This document shows positions 10,473 through 21,343 of a DNA stretch of 23,846 bases, piece by piece. The position numbers and the translations under genes are program-made. Each line of letters opens with the position of its first letter. The stretch's first letter is position 1. Origin of the DNA: Pelargonium cotyledonis (taxonomy: Eukaryota; Streptophyta; Magnoliopsida; Geraniales; Geraniaceae); assembly GCA_036897625.1 (NCBI GenBank), contig JAYMTA010000827.1:1-23846 (forward strand), given 5' to 3'. The notes below the pieces were generated by a model. The model was not told the origin of the DNA, made no database searches, and saw only the letters and a program-made list of their open reading frames with translations.

Positions 10473-12049
10473 TCCAGCGTGGCGTTGAGGTATTATTTTA
10501 GTAATATTTTTAATTTAATTTAGTGATTTCCACCGTTTCCATAAAATCTGATTCTCGCACCAAAATTTGATGTCGTCTCCTCTCATTTCTATGGATTCTC
10601 TGAAACTCAGTCTCACCTGCGCACCCAATTTCTCTCTCTACACCACTCCAAAGCTCTTTTTATCTCTCTAGATTCCATTTCCATGTAGCTTGCTCCTTCC
10701 TTCTCCTCCTCATCAGCTGCTTCTTTTTTAACTGGTACTCGTAGCCTCTGCTCCCCCCATTTCTTTATCAATTGATCTCGTCTTTATAATTTTGTTCTTT
10801 CCTTTTATTTTTTGAAGAATTTGTTGAAAGGGAGGTTTTTTTGGGGGAGAGGAGGTACATTCTTGGTGGTCACGGAGATTACTTGAAGATCAAGAGAGAT
10901 TCGTTGCACTGCTTGCAGGTCAGGCAGAGATAATTAAACATTGGGATTATTTTTATTTTTATTTTATTGATTTGTTAATCGTTGTTTTGGGGGTGAATTG
11001 AGACTTGTTTTGTATGGTTGCTCACTCTGTTTGATTGCTGAGAAGTAAAGTTGGACAATTTGGTGGTCTCTGGACCCAATTTCGTTCGATTTGGATGTCC
11101 TTGGTGTGCTTGAATTGCTGTTGGTTTTGGGGAAAACATCGTTTTCTCGTGTTTTCTTAGCATGCAAATTGAGGGTTAGGTTTATACTAGTGAATGTTTT
11201 ACTGGTGTTGATTGTTTATTTCTTTTGAGTTTTCTTAATTCTTGTTTTGTTTTTGAATTTTGAAGCTTTGGCTTAGACTTCAAAGAGAATATGCAATTTC
11301 TGTGAGCTATTGTTGTATGTGTACTGTTTTTTGGCCTTTGTTGAGATTGTGTAATTCAGACATCAGGTTTGAGTAGATGACATGAAATTACCGAGAAAAA
11401 AACTGCCTGGCTGGGAAATATTTGAGATGTGACCATAGCTGCACAATGCACTTTGGAGCCATCAGATGGCTTCCACAAAAATGATCTCATCTGTTCTATT
11501 TCTTCAGCAGGACACATCAATGAGTGAATACACCTGAATTTATGATGTAGTATTTGTAGAGTTACTTGCATGAATAAAAGTGTAAACTCGGGAATCATAT
11601 ATGATATATCTATATGTAACTTTCCTTTTCTCTTTTCTGGGATCCTTGTAAATGTGATAACTATGTTGTACCTAAGAGATTGAGTAACTTCGTTTGGGAT
11701 GAAAATTGAAAACAAAAGGTCTTGATGAGTCTCTGGAAATAGCTGGGAAGAAAATTCTGTTGTATGTGGTGTTTCCTACCCTATTTATGTACAATGTTTT
11801 CATGATTACCCACCTTCAAGCTTCATCCATTGTTCTAATCTTAACCTCATTACTTTTCCCTTATTTTCGTGAATGTACATTGAGACTTAGCAAACCAACA
11901 AGATTTCATCAACTTTTTTTGGGTAATGTATTTGATGCAGTATTTCTTTCTCGTCTTGGCGGGAAGCAGTTTGTTGATGTTGTCCAGCGAATTTTGTAGA
12001 TCTATAACTGTGTTTCATTTAGCTCGTACTTGAACTTTTGTTTCTCTCA

Positions 12050-12600
12050 ATTTGTATAAGCACCGTCTCCTACGAAAGAAGAACACCTGTTAAGTAAAGA
12101 CCAATACTGAAATTCTCCTCCCATGTGAGAGTAATTGAATTAGGTTTAGCAATTGTAATTCACAAATGCGTGGGAATGTGTTTTGTACCTCAGCCCCTAG
12201 GAGTATTTATAGGAGAAGCTCCCTGATCGTGATTAGTGGAGAGTATATAAGAAGTCTAATGTAATTAAGAAACTTCAAATACTTCAAATCTGGACACATG
12301 TGATCCAAATGAGGTATTGGACCGGGTATTGTGGACTGTGGACCCAGTCATGCGGAACGCGGGTCGAATTTGTTGTCTAGTGTGTTAATTTTGGGCCGAG
12401 CTGAGCCAAAATCGGGAGAATCTTGGCCAAAACGGGAGAAACAAACTTACTGGGCAGTACTGGCTGTGTTCACATGGCCGTGTGGCTGGCTAGTACCGGT
12501 AATTTCGAATTTTGGGTGTTTTCGGTTGATTTCTTTGATCAAATTTAATGATATGGCTGATATCATGGAGTTTTTTTTTTTTTTTTTTGTGGGGGGGTGG
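12050..12600. repeat. Possible retroelement fragment and homopolymer tract in the leader intron
   Basis: This part of the intron differs in composition from its flanks. It includes a CAGCCCCTAGGAGTATTTATAGGAG stretch of the kind seen in plant LTRs (12190-12215), then a GC-rich segment (12330-12500). It ends with an 18-base T run at 12571-12588 and a G-rich tract. Just before the T run, ATGATAT (12548-12554) and ATATCAT (12560-12566) form a perfect inverted repeat. I cannot find terminal repeats or a target-site duplication, so membership of any family is a guess. Confidence 0.25.
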
Positions 12601-13185
12601 GGTGGGTGTGGTAATTATTGTGTGTATCATCAATATTGGTTAGTAATAGTCACAAGTGGGGCTGATATATTTGGGAACCTATGTTGTATGATTGTCTTTA
12701 AGTACCTTAGGTATTGCGCTCAAACCAAAAATCGGTTTTAAGTGGAAGCAAGTACATTGTAAGAAGTTTTGTCATTTCAGGTGAATGTTGTATCAGTTTT
12801 GTGGATCCAGTCAGAATGGTGCAATTCTCAGTAAACTAAAATTTTAATCTATACTTGGGAGATTGATTCTGGTAACTAAAAAGCCATTAAGAATCAAGGG
12901 TGACATTAGTTGATGGTCAGATTATTTGTCTCTCAGTTTGCAATTTTCAGTTAAATTAGAATGGTGATCCAGTAAAATTGGTGTAACCTGCTTATTTTGC
13001 AAATGTGTGATTTTATTATTGCGTTTTGGTGATTAACTATGATCATTTCGTATCATTTAGCTTTCCATCAAAATTTGTAATTTCATGGTTCAGGGGGTTG
13101 TGTCTTTTGAGCTTTCTCTCTACCCAAACTCGTGTAATAAATTATTATATATGGTTTCTTGCTTTTCTTTTTCAACAAAATTGAT

Positions 13186-13202
13186 GAGAGAGAGAGAGAG
13201 AG
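13186..13202. repeat. Short (GA)8 microsatellite
   Basis: A GA run of 17 bases lies in the last leader intron of the methyltransferase gene, about 190 bases before the acceptor at 13391. No function is apparent. Confidence 0.9.
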
Positions 13203-13433
13203 TAGTGTATCTACTAATTAGAGTGGGACTGCTTCAACCCTGATACATGGTGTAACTGTTGTATGTTTCATACATGTATAAACGTTTGCATTTGAACTAC
13301 ACTCATGGCCTTTTGATGTCCTTTTTAATAAAATTCACATTAAATTTTTGTCCTTGTTTGACACTCATATCTTTGCCAATTCCTGGAACAGATAGGGAGA
13401 CGTTGTTTGGGCCAAACTGTATCGTACTGAGAT

Positions 13434-16400
13434 ATGGTACCTTTTTGTTTCTTAATCCAGTTTACCTTGAGTTTCATAGCTTCTTTCATTTCTGTAGTAA
13501 ACTGTTTATTTGCATTTCATTGACCAAAAGAAAAGGAACCTTTCAATTGTTATTGATTTTGTGTTATAATTATGGTTTAATTTCTCTTTGTTCTGCCTCT
13601 GTCCGAGTTTGTAGGATGGAAATATTTCCAGTGGAGAGGATGACATTGACTGGAACACAGATGATGAGCTTGAAATCGCAAATTATCCTGGTGCAGAAAC
13701 TATTGTTGGCTCTGGAGAGGTAAATGCTATAGAACAAATTATTGTAGGAATTTTCCTTTATGGTCTTGTCATTACTGTTATTCACCCCTGTAAAAATTGT
13801 AAACCATAATATTTAATTGGTGAACAATGATAAAAGCAGTTCAAAAGGGTAACTTTATGATCGTTATCAGCCAAAAGAGATGTTATATCGTTTTCAGTTT
13901 TTTTCTTCCATCGTTATAAAATATTTTTTACAAGCTAAAAATAATTGCATTGTTTCTTAGGCAAGCTGCTCGGCAGGTCCCTCCAAATCCATGATTCGTG
14001 ATTTTACAACGATGGGGTTTTCTGAAAAATTGATTGCTAAAGCAATTGAAGAAAATGGTAAATTCTCGCAGTGTCTTGATTTTTGAAGTGTATTATTTAA
14101 CCTTGCATGCTGCATCTAAAATTCTGCTCTAATAATTGCTCAGGAGAAGGAGATGCGGATGCAATACTGAACACTCTCCTCACATATCAGGTGAATTGAT
14201 ACCTACTTTTCATCAAGCAGATGTTTGTAAGCTTAACAAGGAAAAAATCACATCAGTAATTACTTATGCCATGGGAACGGAGGGCAGTGTATGCAGCCCA
14301 TTGTTGTGATGTAACTGTGTGCCTGGTTATGTTATTTAAAAGAGAGTATTTGCAAACATATTGTTTTGCTTGAGTACAGTGTGGAAAATGTCCATGATTT
14401 TTAGGCAGTAAAAAATCTTTGGTTCATCATTAGAAGTAGGTGTCCCTTCTTTATGCTTTACATTTTATTTTAATTTCTTTTGTATCACGGATTTAATATA
14501 CTGATTGAAAAAGGCTTCTTCTGCTATTAACATCTTTTAACCTCTTGCTTATCTTTTAGGCAAATTAATTGCATTATGTGGTATCTCTGCTGTTGTGTAA
14601 TGTTAGGTGTTGCAAGGATGAGATATTATAGTCCTGGGATATTGCTATGCACATCTGTTATGATGGACAGTTTGAAATATTTTTTAGTTTTACTTTGAAG
14701 GTGACTCATTATGAGAAAGGGTCTGATTTACACTATAATAGTTATGATAGTCAGTGTTAATGTCTCTTTTTTTTCATGAATCTCAAATCAGTCTGAGTTC
14801 TGGTGATTTTCTCCAATGCTTAGAAAATAATTTCAACATAAATTTCATTTTTAATTCTCTTCAGGCCCTTGAAAACTCCCCAGAACCAGAAGAACAGAAA
14901 CCTATCGTCTCTGACTTACCAAAAAAGCAGCCAACTGTTGATTCTGATCACTGCTCTTCAGACTATGGGAGCTTTCTCAGTGATTTCTCTGATACAGATA
15001 TCAGTTCAGGGGATGAGGTAATAATTTTTTGCCACACTAATCGCTGATTGAATGAATGCAGCTTATATTTACTTCACAAACTCCTCCTCCCTTGCTTCCT
15101 CTTTCCCCACTTGGTGTTTATCTTCTCAGTAAGACAGTAACACTAATTTTATTGAGCTAAATTGTTAGATGGGACTTGGCTTCTTTCTATTTTGCTTTGA
15201 ATTTGTATTCTTTTGTTATGCAGGATTTTGGTGCAGCAACAACTGATATTCAGAAAATCAAAGAGGTAATTAAGTATTTTTGTGCTGTATGGTTCACCAA
15301 GCTACTCTTGGCCCATTTGGGGGATTAGGGAAGGGACACATCATTATGATTATATGAATTGTTGATGCTGGCATATAATCACCCAGGTCAACTACTAGTA
15401 TTGATGGAAGCCTACTTTGTAGTATATTATCTCATATTAGATAGTGGTTGTGAAAGACAAACTCCTAGACTTTATTTGTGATGTATGTCCTGGTAGATGG
15501 CAGAAACTCTTTCCCTTGATTGTAGGCCTTTTAAACATTATTATGGGAGTATACCTGAAGCTGTGAGAACTAGTCATTTTCTTTATTCATCATCTCATTT
15601 TTGCTTTCTTTGGTTTATTGGATAATTTTGACATTTCTAATCGACCAATCCTGCAGGAACTTACAGATATTTCATCTGAAACTAATAACAGTTTACTGTC
15701 TCTAGTGGATATGGGGTACTCAGTGGATGAGGCTTCAACAGCCATGGAGAGATGTGGTGAGTATATATTGTATTAATTTACATTACTGTTGATTATGAGA
15801 TTGATATCTCATTGAAATTTTGAGGTAGGGGAGCTCTTCCAGTTTAAGTGAAAAAGTTCATTTTTTTTTAAATTAAACAATTCTTGTAAAAAGTCTCCAA
15901 GATGGAGGGTTTTTTTGGCATAGACCCCAACTTGTAGATAACATTGGCCCAATGGGTTGAGCTACACAATAGGGGAAAGGTCTCCCCCTTTTCCAAAATC
16001 CCTTTTCACCCCCCACCCAATGGTGATTCAAACCCACGACCTCTAGGGGACTGAAAAAGTTAATTTAAATTGTTTCTTTTCAGTGTTTGGTGCCACGCCA
16101 TTATTTTTCATGCTCTATTGAGTTGGAGAGTATTTTTGTCTCACGTTGGTCATATTAACTTGCTAGGCACTTTTTCAGTGATGGTTTTGCTTATTATGAG
16201 GCTAAAAGAAATAGACTAAATTGTTTGTTCTCTTCCTCTAAATCTTGCTTTAAACTGGATTTTATGTTTTTTCTACCATAATTATGGTTTGACAACGGTA
16301 CTAATGTGGGGTATTATTTGATAGCATAATCTATTCCTTGCTCTAGCACCATAACTAAATCTTTATTCTGAATAAAATAGGGATTTTAAATTGTTAACCA

Positions 16401-18457
16401 GTTGATATAGAGATGCTAAACAGTTTATAATATATTGATGTCCCTATCATTGAGATGGTTGTTGTTCGTCTAAGAAAATGTGTTGTGAATTTATGGAATT
16501 CTGAGTTCACAAGTAAGTGCTTTCTTATATGCTCTATGAGCTTATTTTGGTAACACGACCACATGTTCATTAGTGTTGAGGGATATCTCCACTGATTTTA
16601 TTTAAATTTTAGCATCATTCAATCGGCCTCTTTGTTTACTTTATAGATCGAGAAGGTATCTCCATCAAATTTTAACTGAACAGTTTCTGTGATGACGTGT
16701 GTGAGGTATCTCCATCAGATTTCAAATAAAAAAATAGTCTAGTGTTAAATTATTAGCTATTTGGTGCCTTTTTGCAAGTTGTTCTCTACAATACACTTTT
16801 GAACACAAACTAGTTTGGGTGACCTAGGTATCTTGTTGCCGTCAAGTGTACTCTTCTGCTCATTGACATTCTTTAGTCTACTTTTGACTGTACCAATTTG
16901 CTAGTACTTATCATGCACTCTTAATTTCAGGGCCAAACTCAACTATACTTGAGTTATCAGAATTTATATGTGCTGCTCGATTGGCAAGAGCAGCAGATGC
17001 TGATTTTGTAGATATACCCGAAGTTAAGGTAATTTACTGTCCCTTGCTAAATAATTGACAGCCCTTTAGATTTTAAAAAATAATTAGTAATCTGTAATTA
17101 GTGGTTATATGTTAATTTTAATTCATTGTTTAAGAGATTTTATCTGATGGGTTAATTTCACAGCCAACACCATACCTTGGTTCAAAGAGAAGGAAATTCC
17201 TTACTGATTTGTGGAAGAGGAAGAAGCCGAGGGGTTTGGAGAGGAGAGATGAAGACGATGAGACGATCCGTCTCCCAAATCCAATGATTGGTTTTGGGGT
17301 CCCTGGTGAGTTGTGCCCTGTTGTTAATCGAACACTTCCAGAGGCAGCCATGGGGCCTCCTTTCTTCTATTATGAGAATGTGGCTCTTGCTCCAAAAGGT
17401 GTCTGGACCACAATTTCTCGATTTTTGTATGATGTTGAACCCGAATTTGTGGATTCCAAATATTTCTGCGCTGCTGCAAGGAAAAGGGGCTATGTACACA
17501 ATCTTCCAGTCGTAAATAGATTTCCTCTTGTTCCACTTCCTCCCCGCACAATACATGATGCGCTACCCTTAACTAGGAAATGGTGGCCTTCGTGGGACAC
17601 AAGAACAAAGCTAAATTGCTTACAGACTTGCATTGCTAGTGCAAAGCTTTCAGACAGGATTCGGAAGGCTCTTGAAGACTACGATGGTAATCCTCCTTTG
17701 CATGTCCAGAAGTATGTCTTTGAAGAATGCCGAAAGTGGAATCTTGTCTGGGTTGGAAGGAATAAGGTTGCACCACTGGAACCGGATGAAGTAGAGATGC
17801 TTTTGGGTTTCCCAAAGAACCACACAAGAGGAGGTGGAATAAGTAGGACTGACCGCTATAAATCGCTTGGTAATTCGTTCCAGGTAGTGATTCGTCTCAT
17901 CTATCTGTTGATTATTGTCGAACATCTTCAATTATTTGCAAATGCAATAGTTGTCTTCTATAATTAATTGTAAAAATGTGTTGGTTTATCGACTTGCTTA
18001 TTTATAGAATTTGTGTACTCAGGTTGACACAGTAGCTTACCATCTGTCGGTTTTAAAAGATATTTTCCCGGGAGGCATCAATCTCCTATCTCTTTTCTCC
18101 GGTATTGGTGGTGCGGAAGTTGCCCTTCATCGGCTTGGTATCCCGCTAAAGAATGTCGTGTCAGTGGAGATTTCTGAGGTAAATAGAAATATTGTGAGGA
18201 GTTGGTGGGAGCAAACAAATCAGAAAGGGAATCTGATAGACCTAGTAGATGTGCAGCAGCTGAATGGCGACCGGTTGGAGCAGTTAATGAATTCGTTTGG
18301 TGGATTTGATCTTGTTGTTGGGGGGAGCCCGTGTAATAATCTGGCAGGTAGCAACCGGTACACCCGAGATGGCTTGGAGGGTAAGCAATCTGCACTATTC
18401 TATGATTATTTCCGCATTCTAGACGTGGTCAAGTGTGTAATGTCAAAGAGTCTGTGA
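13434..18457 (+). CDS. DRM2: DRM2-type de novo DNA (cytosine-5) methyltransferase, 10 coding exons
   Basis: Coding segments: 13434-13436 (ATG alone), 13615-13719, 13961-14057, 14144-14190, 14865-15017, 15224-15265, 15657-15756, 16931-17028, 17164-17883, 18023-18457. They sum to 1800 bases, 599 residues plus TGA, without a frame break. The N terminus MDGNISSGEDDIDWNTDDELEI is typical of eudicot DRMs. UBA domains centre on MGF (54-56) and MGY (168-170). They match the second and third UBA domains of Arabidopsis DRM2 as I recall it, so the first appears absent, as in the tobacco protein. The catalytic domain has the rearranged order of DRM enzymes: ENV (286-288) and GNSFQVDTVAYHL precede SLFSGIGG (478-485, motif I), and GGSPCNNLAG (motif IV) carries catalytic Cys559 near the C terminus. 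Known role: nuclear enzyme guided by AGO4-type small RNAs and Pol V transcripts to methylate cytosines in all contexts, chiefly at transposons. No catalytic residue is missing. Start choice is discussed under findings. Confidence 0.95.
15849..16061 (-). mobile_element. Probable 5'-truncated SINE in a methyltransferase intron, with 10-bp target-site duplication
   Basis: The direct repeat TGAAAAAGTT occurs at 15849-15858 and 16052-16061 and brackets 193 bases. Just inside the left copy is a run of nine Ts (A tail on the minus strand). Near the right end, reading the minus strand, is GGTCGTGGGTTTGAATCACC, which resembles the tRNA T-arm/B box GGTTCGANTCC. An A box is not found upstream of it, so the copy is probably 5'-truncated or diverged. 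The insert lies in the 1174-base intron 15757-16930, opposite to the gene's direction. A plus-strand reading, with TGGCCCAATGG near 15946 as an A box, is less consistent with the tail position. Confidence 0.5.
16655..16722. repeat. 18-bp direct repeat in a methyltransferase intron
   Basis: GGTATCTCCATCAAATTT at 16655-16672 recurs as GGTATCTCCATCAGATTT at 16705-16722, 17 of 18 bases alike, 50 bases apart in intron 15757-16930. It is a small local duplication without a visible function. Confidence 0.7.
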
Positions 18458-18555
18458 CATGTAGAAGAAACATTTGTCAATAATTTAGAATGTGGATCCT
18501 CTTCTCTCTTTCTTGTCCTTTTAAATAAACTTGTGGCCTGCACTGCAGTTCCTTC
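18458..18555 (+). terminator. 3' UTR and polyadenylation signal of the methyltransferase gene
   Basis: After TGA (18455-18457) there is an AT-rich tail with AATAAA at 18524-18529, the canonical near-upstream element. This predicts cleavage near 18545-18560 and a short 3' UTR of roughly 90-100 bases. A longer alternative transcript cannot be excluded. Confidence 0.55.
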
Positions 18556-18780
18556 AGTAATATGGGAAAATATATTTCCTATTTTAAAAATGCATTTTTT
18601 TTTGTATGGTTAACCCTAGCTAGGCAAGGTAACAGTTTATTTCAAAATCTCTGTTTTGGCCTCCTGTCCTGAACTGAACAATTATGGCACACCATAATCT
18701 CATATTTGCTCAAGAGTTCACACTGCATTGTTGGTTTTGTGTGGTGTCATGGTGTGTCAACAGCAATATGGGTTCATGGA

Positions 18781-19123
18781 TTGAAGCCTTCTTTTTCGCC
18801 AAGTGCTTGTTTGATCACTCTACCCTGAAACTAGAAATGGTTGTAACTTGTAAGTATCGGTTTGTAAGAACAGGGTAGTCAACTTATAGTGGACAGAGGG
18901 TATTTTGGTCATTTCACGATTTAACTGACGGAAAATGGACGGAAAAAGCGCAGTATAAGATATTAAAAAAAAATTAGGTAGTTAGTTGTAAAATGTGTCA
19001 ATCAGAGAGTAGTCATCTGCAATTATTCATAGATTTATTTAAGCTTCATTTTTTCACCAAGTGCTTGTTTGATAACTCTATCCTGAAACTAGAAATGGTT
19101 GTAACTTGTCAGTATCAGTTTGA
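18781..19123. repeat. Diverged direct repeat pair, about 85 bp each
   Basis: The block 18781-18865 recurs at about 19038-19123. Shared stretches include CCAAGTGCTTGTTTGAT, CTGAAACTAGAAATGG and TTGTAACTTG; by eye about four fifths of bases agree. The spacer (18866-19037) contains GGGTATTTTGGTCATTTCAC and a GACGGAAAATGGACGG segment, which look like material from a dispersed plant repeat. The pair could be remnants of one element's terminal repeats or a local duplication later interrupted. Confidence 0.7.
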
Positions 19124-19621
19124 AAATAAAAATATGTGCTTGGTAAACATAAAACAGAAATGATGTGCAAATTTATGGAATGCACAAGTCAAGTGGGTTA
19201 AAAGCTATCGTTTTAGTTTGTATACTTTAAATAAGCCACCTACATTCTTGAAAATTTCTAACACTTTGGGTTAACTTGGTTCATTTTGCTAGTTTGATAT
19301 AATTGACCTTAATGGTGTGCGCTAAATGGGTACTGCATATTTCATTTTGAATTTTATTTGCAATTTTTCAACTTGACATGTGACCATGTAAATCTAAATC
19401 GCTAAATGTGTGCTAATTGACCTTAATAACGTTTCAAATATTAAGAGTGCTCCCGCATATTTAAGGAGGAAAAAAAAGGATATCTCATATCTACCTTATA
19501 ATCGTTAGCACATTCAACTTGTAATTCTATTTCTATCATAAGTGACACCTTCTTAAAGAGGTAGTAGAGTTATCAAACAAACTGTTTGTATAGTGTGGGA
19601 AGTGAGTTTATATTATATTCA
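19124..19621. other. AT-rich intergenic DNA, nothing recognised
   Basis: No gene, RNA gene or clear repeat is seen between the direct-repeat pair and the MITE. Open frames are short and without a domain. Confidence 0.55.
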
Positions 19622-19857
19622 CTCCCTCCCAAAATGAGTGTCTTGTTTTTTTTATATTTTTGTTTCAAATTAGTGTCTTATTTCATTTTCTAATAAGTTA
19701 GTTATGCACGAATTGTCAATAATATCCTTATAAAAAGTTAGTTAGGATCTCTCAACACATGATCATGAGGATACAACAATAAACATATCACATTAACTAA
19801 ATTCTCTTTAAGTTTTTTCAAAATAGAAAGGAGAACACTCATTTTGGACGGAGGGAG
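19622..19857. mobile_element. Stowaway-like MITE (Tc1/mariner type), 236 bp
   Basis: The left end reads CTCCCTCCCAAAATGAGTGT and the right end, reverse-complemented, reads CTCCCTCCGTCCAAAATGAG. This is the characteristic Stowaway terminus, CTCCCTCCGT then CCAAAAT and AGTGTC. The left copy lacks the GT of CCGTCC. The right side is followed by TA (19858-19859), the expected target dinucleotide; the left flank reads CA, which fits a decayed TA. The inside is AT-rich without a coding frame, as in non-autonomous elements moved in trans by mariner-like transposases. Confidence 0.85.
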
Positions 19858-19859
19858 TA

Positions 19860-21340
19860 TGTGATTGCATTTCAATATATATATGATTGGGGTGAAATAA
19901 TAGAGGAGTCCAAGCAATAAATTTTTGCTTTAGGTTAAAATATTAATTAAGTGATGACACCTTATTAAAAATTATGCATCCGGGTGGTCGTTCTGCTTTC
20001 ACTAATTCACTTGGATGAATATAGATGATATTTACTAAAGTGATATCACATTGTTGGCCTGACTTAACCTAAGCCAAAAAAAAGTTTGACTCAAATTTAT
20101 TGAAATGTCATCACCTCATTTTTTTCTCTTGTAGAATGTTGTTTTTATGAGAATAATATTTGACACAAAAAGAAAGTGAAGGAAAAATATAGAATCAAGT
20201 GTTATGGATAATATAATATTGGTTTGGAACCTTCTTGGAGATTTGGGTTAAAAGGGGAAACTACTCATGTTATGTAGCTCGCCTAATAAAAATATATAAA
20301 GTGAAATTTCGGGTTAAATGAGAAGAGTTACACATGTGGAGTTGTCATCTACTATAGCAGGTGACTTACCTTTTTTTTTTTTTTTATTCACATCATTAAT
20401 AAAGTGTTAGATCTGAAGTTTAATACCTAGACTTTAAAAAAATTTAGTTTGGTCTAAGTTATCTGTTGCAGCAGGTTGCGTACCTTCGTATCAACAATCG
20501 AGTGTTGTGCATTTGAAGTTTAATTCTTGAACTTTCCATTTTTTTCAAACTTACCCCAACTCACCATCGCGAAGTTGTCCGACACTTTCACACTCACTCC
20601 GACTTCCTCATGATCAGCACTGCCTAAAACATTACTAACAATCCCTTTTTCGCGAAACATTTCAACATCTTTAGGTGAGTTCGCAAGTCCCTTAATTAAA
20701 GACGACAATGTATGATGTTACATAAGGTTGTACACTTGTGTTGCATTGTTCGTACGCAACAAGATTGAATAAACAACAAATTCTTTGATCAATGCATAAA
20801 CGAAGAATTTCCACCACCATCACTCTCTTTCGGTGCTTAATATTTAGGAGGTTCGTACGCAACAAGAGTGTCAAAAAAATCTAGCACTGAAATTCATAGA
20901 GGAATTTTCAATACCGTCACTCTGTCTTGGAATATCCGGTATCATCTTACATTTATGTTAATAATTTATAATTATTTCATGTTTATTTATGAGTTTCCAG
21001 AGTCTTGCGATGGTGACTTGAAGTAAAAAATTTTCTAAAAAAGAAGTCCAAATTTAATCTTCAAATCCACAAATCTATATTACTAATGTGGATGTAAACA
21101 ACATACTACAACATGTAGCTTGAACAAAATTAAAAAAAAATCAAGAAGTTCAGAGATCAAAACAAGTGATAGCCATCCAAAATTCAGGAAAGTACTGGGT
21201 GTTCGAGCCATTAAAATAACAAACAAATACATGTACGAATCTTAGCTAATTAATTTAGGTTAACCATGGTCAAGTCAAGCCCACACCACACCCAAACCAC
21301 AAACAATTCTAACCACCCAACTTCTCCTCATTTAGCCATT
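19860..21340. other. Repeat-rich intergenic DNA without a confident gene
   Basis: No gene is supported. Two similar segments, near 20412-20435 (TCTGAAGTTTAATACCTAGA) and 20511-20535 (TTTGAAGTTTAATTCTTGAA), resemble dispersed plant repeat sequence. The minus-strand frame 20520-20708 encodes 62 residues (core KGLANSPKDVEMFREKGIVS) with fewer AT-biased residues than its surroundings, but I know no family for it. A diverged tandem duplication lies at 20748-20945. From about 21240 the sequence becomes promoter-like. Confidence 0.5.
20748..20945. repeat. Diverged tandem duplication with a 17-bp identical core
   Basis: GTTCGTACGCAACAAGA occurs at 20748-20764 and 20851-20867, 103 bases apart. Further along each unit there is a second similar stretch, GAATTTCCACCACCATCACT (from about 20804) against GAATTTTCAATACCGTCACT (from about 20901). 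The two units therefore look like an old tandem duplication of about 100 bases. Confidence 0.6.
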
Positions 21341-21343
21341 CGC

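Larger units (their letters stand above)
10500..13433 (+). other. Leader exons and introns of the DRM-type gene, with an upstream ORF
   Basis: The leader from about 10500 is rich in CT runs. It contains a 33-codon upstream ORF at 10570-10671 that starts ATGTCG and ends TAG, followed by an ATGTAG at about 10683. A likely donor is TTGCAG/GTCAGG (GT at 10919-10920), or earlier at AACTG/GTACTC near 10734. The last leader intron ends at AACAG (13387-13391), and a 45-base exon follows at 13392-13436 whose last three bases are the start codon. The intervening roughly 2.4 kb has no credible coding exon. Within it 12050-12540 is GC-richer and may be a mobile-element fragment. The splice pattern is inferred from consensus only. 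Confidence 0.5.

Noticed and set aside
11706..11999. 97-residue frame in the methyltransferase leader intron
   Set aside because: It is hydrophobic by T-richness and has no motif or splice partners. I treat it as intronic.
12331..12741. 136-residue frame crossing the poly-T/poly-G tract
   Set aside because: The FFFFFF and GGWGG part is a translated homopolymer, and no domain is visible.
13259..13723. 154-residue frame covering methyltransferase exon 13615-13719
   Set aside because: It reads that exon in the wrong frame (MEIFPVERM). The conserved DGNISSGEDDIDW frame is the correct one.
15946..16036. Plus-strand SINE reading with TGGCCCAATGG as A box and GATTCAAACCC as B box
   Set aside because: The A-to-B spacing is too long and the A tail is on the other strand. 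The minus-strand reading explains the tail and the target-site duplication better.
17130..17931. Several minus-strand open frames opposite the large methyltransferase exon
   Set aside because: They are antisense shadows of a conserved coding exon and lack motifs of their own.
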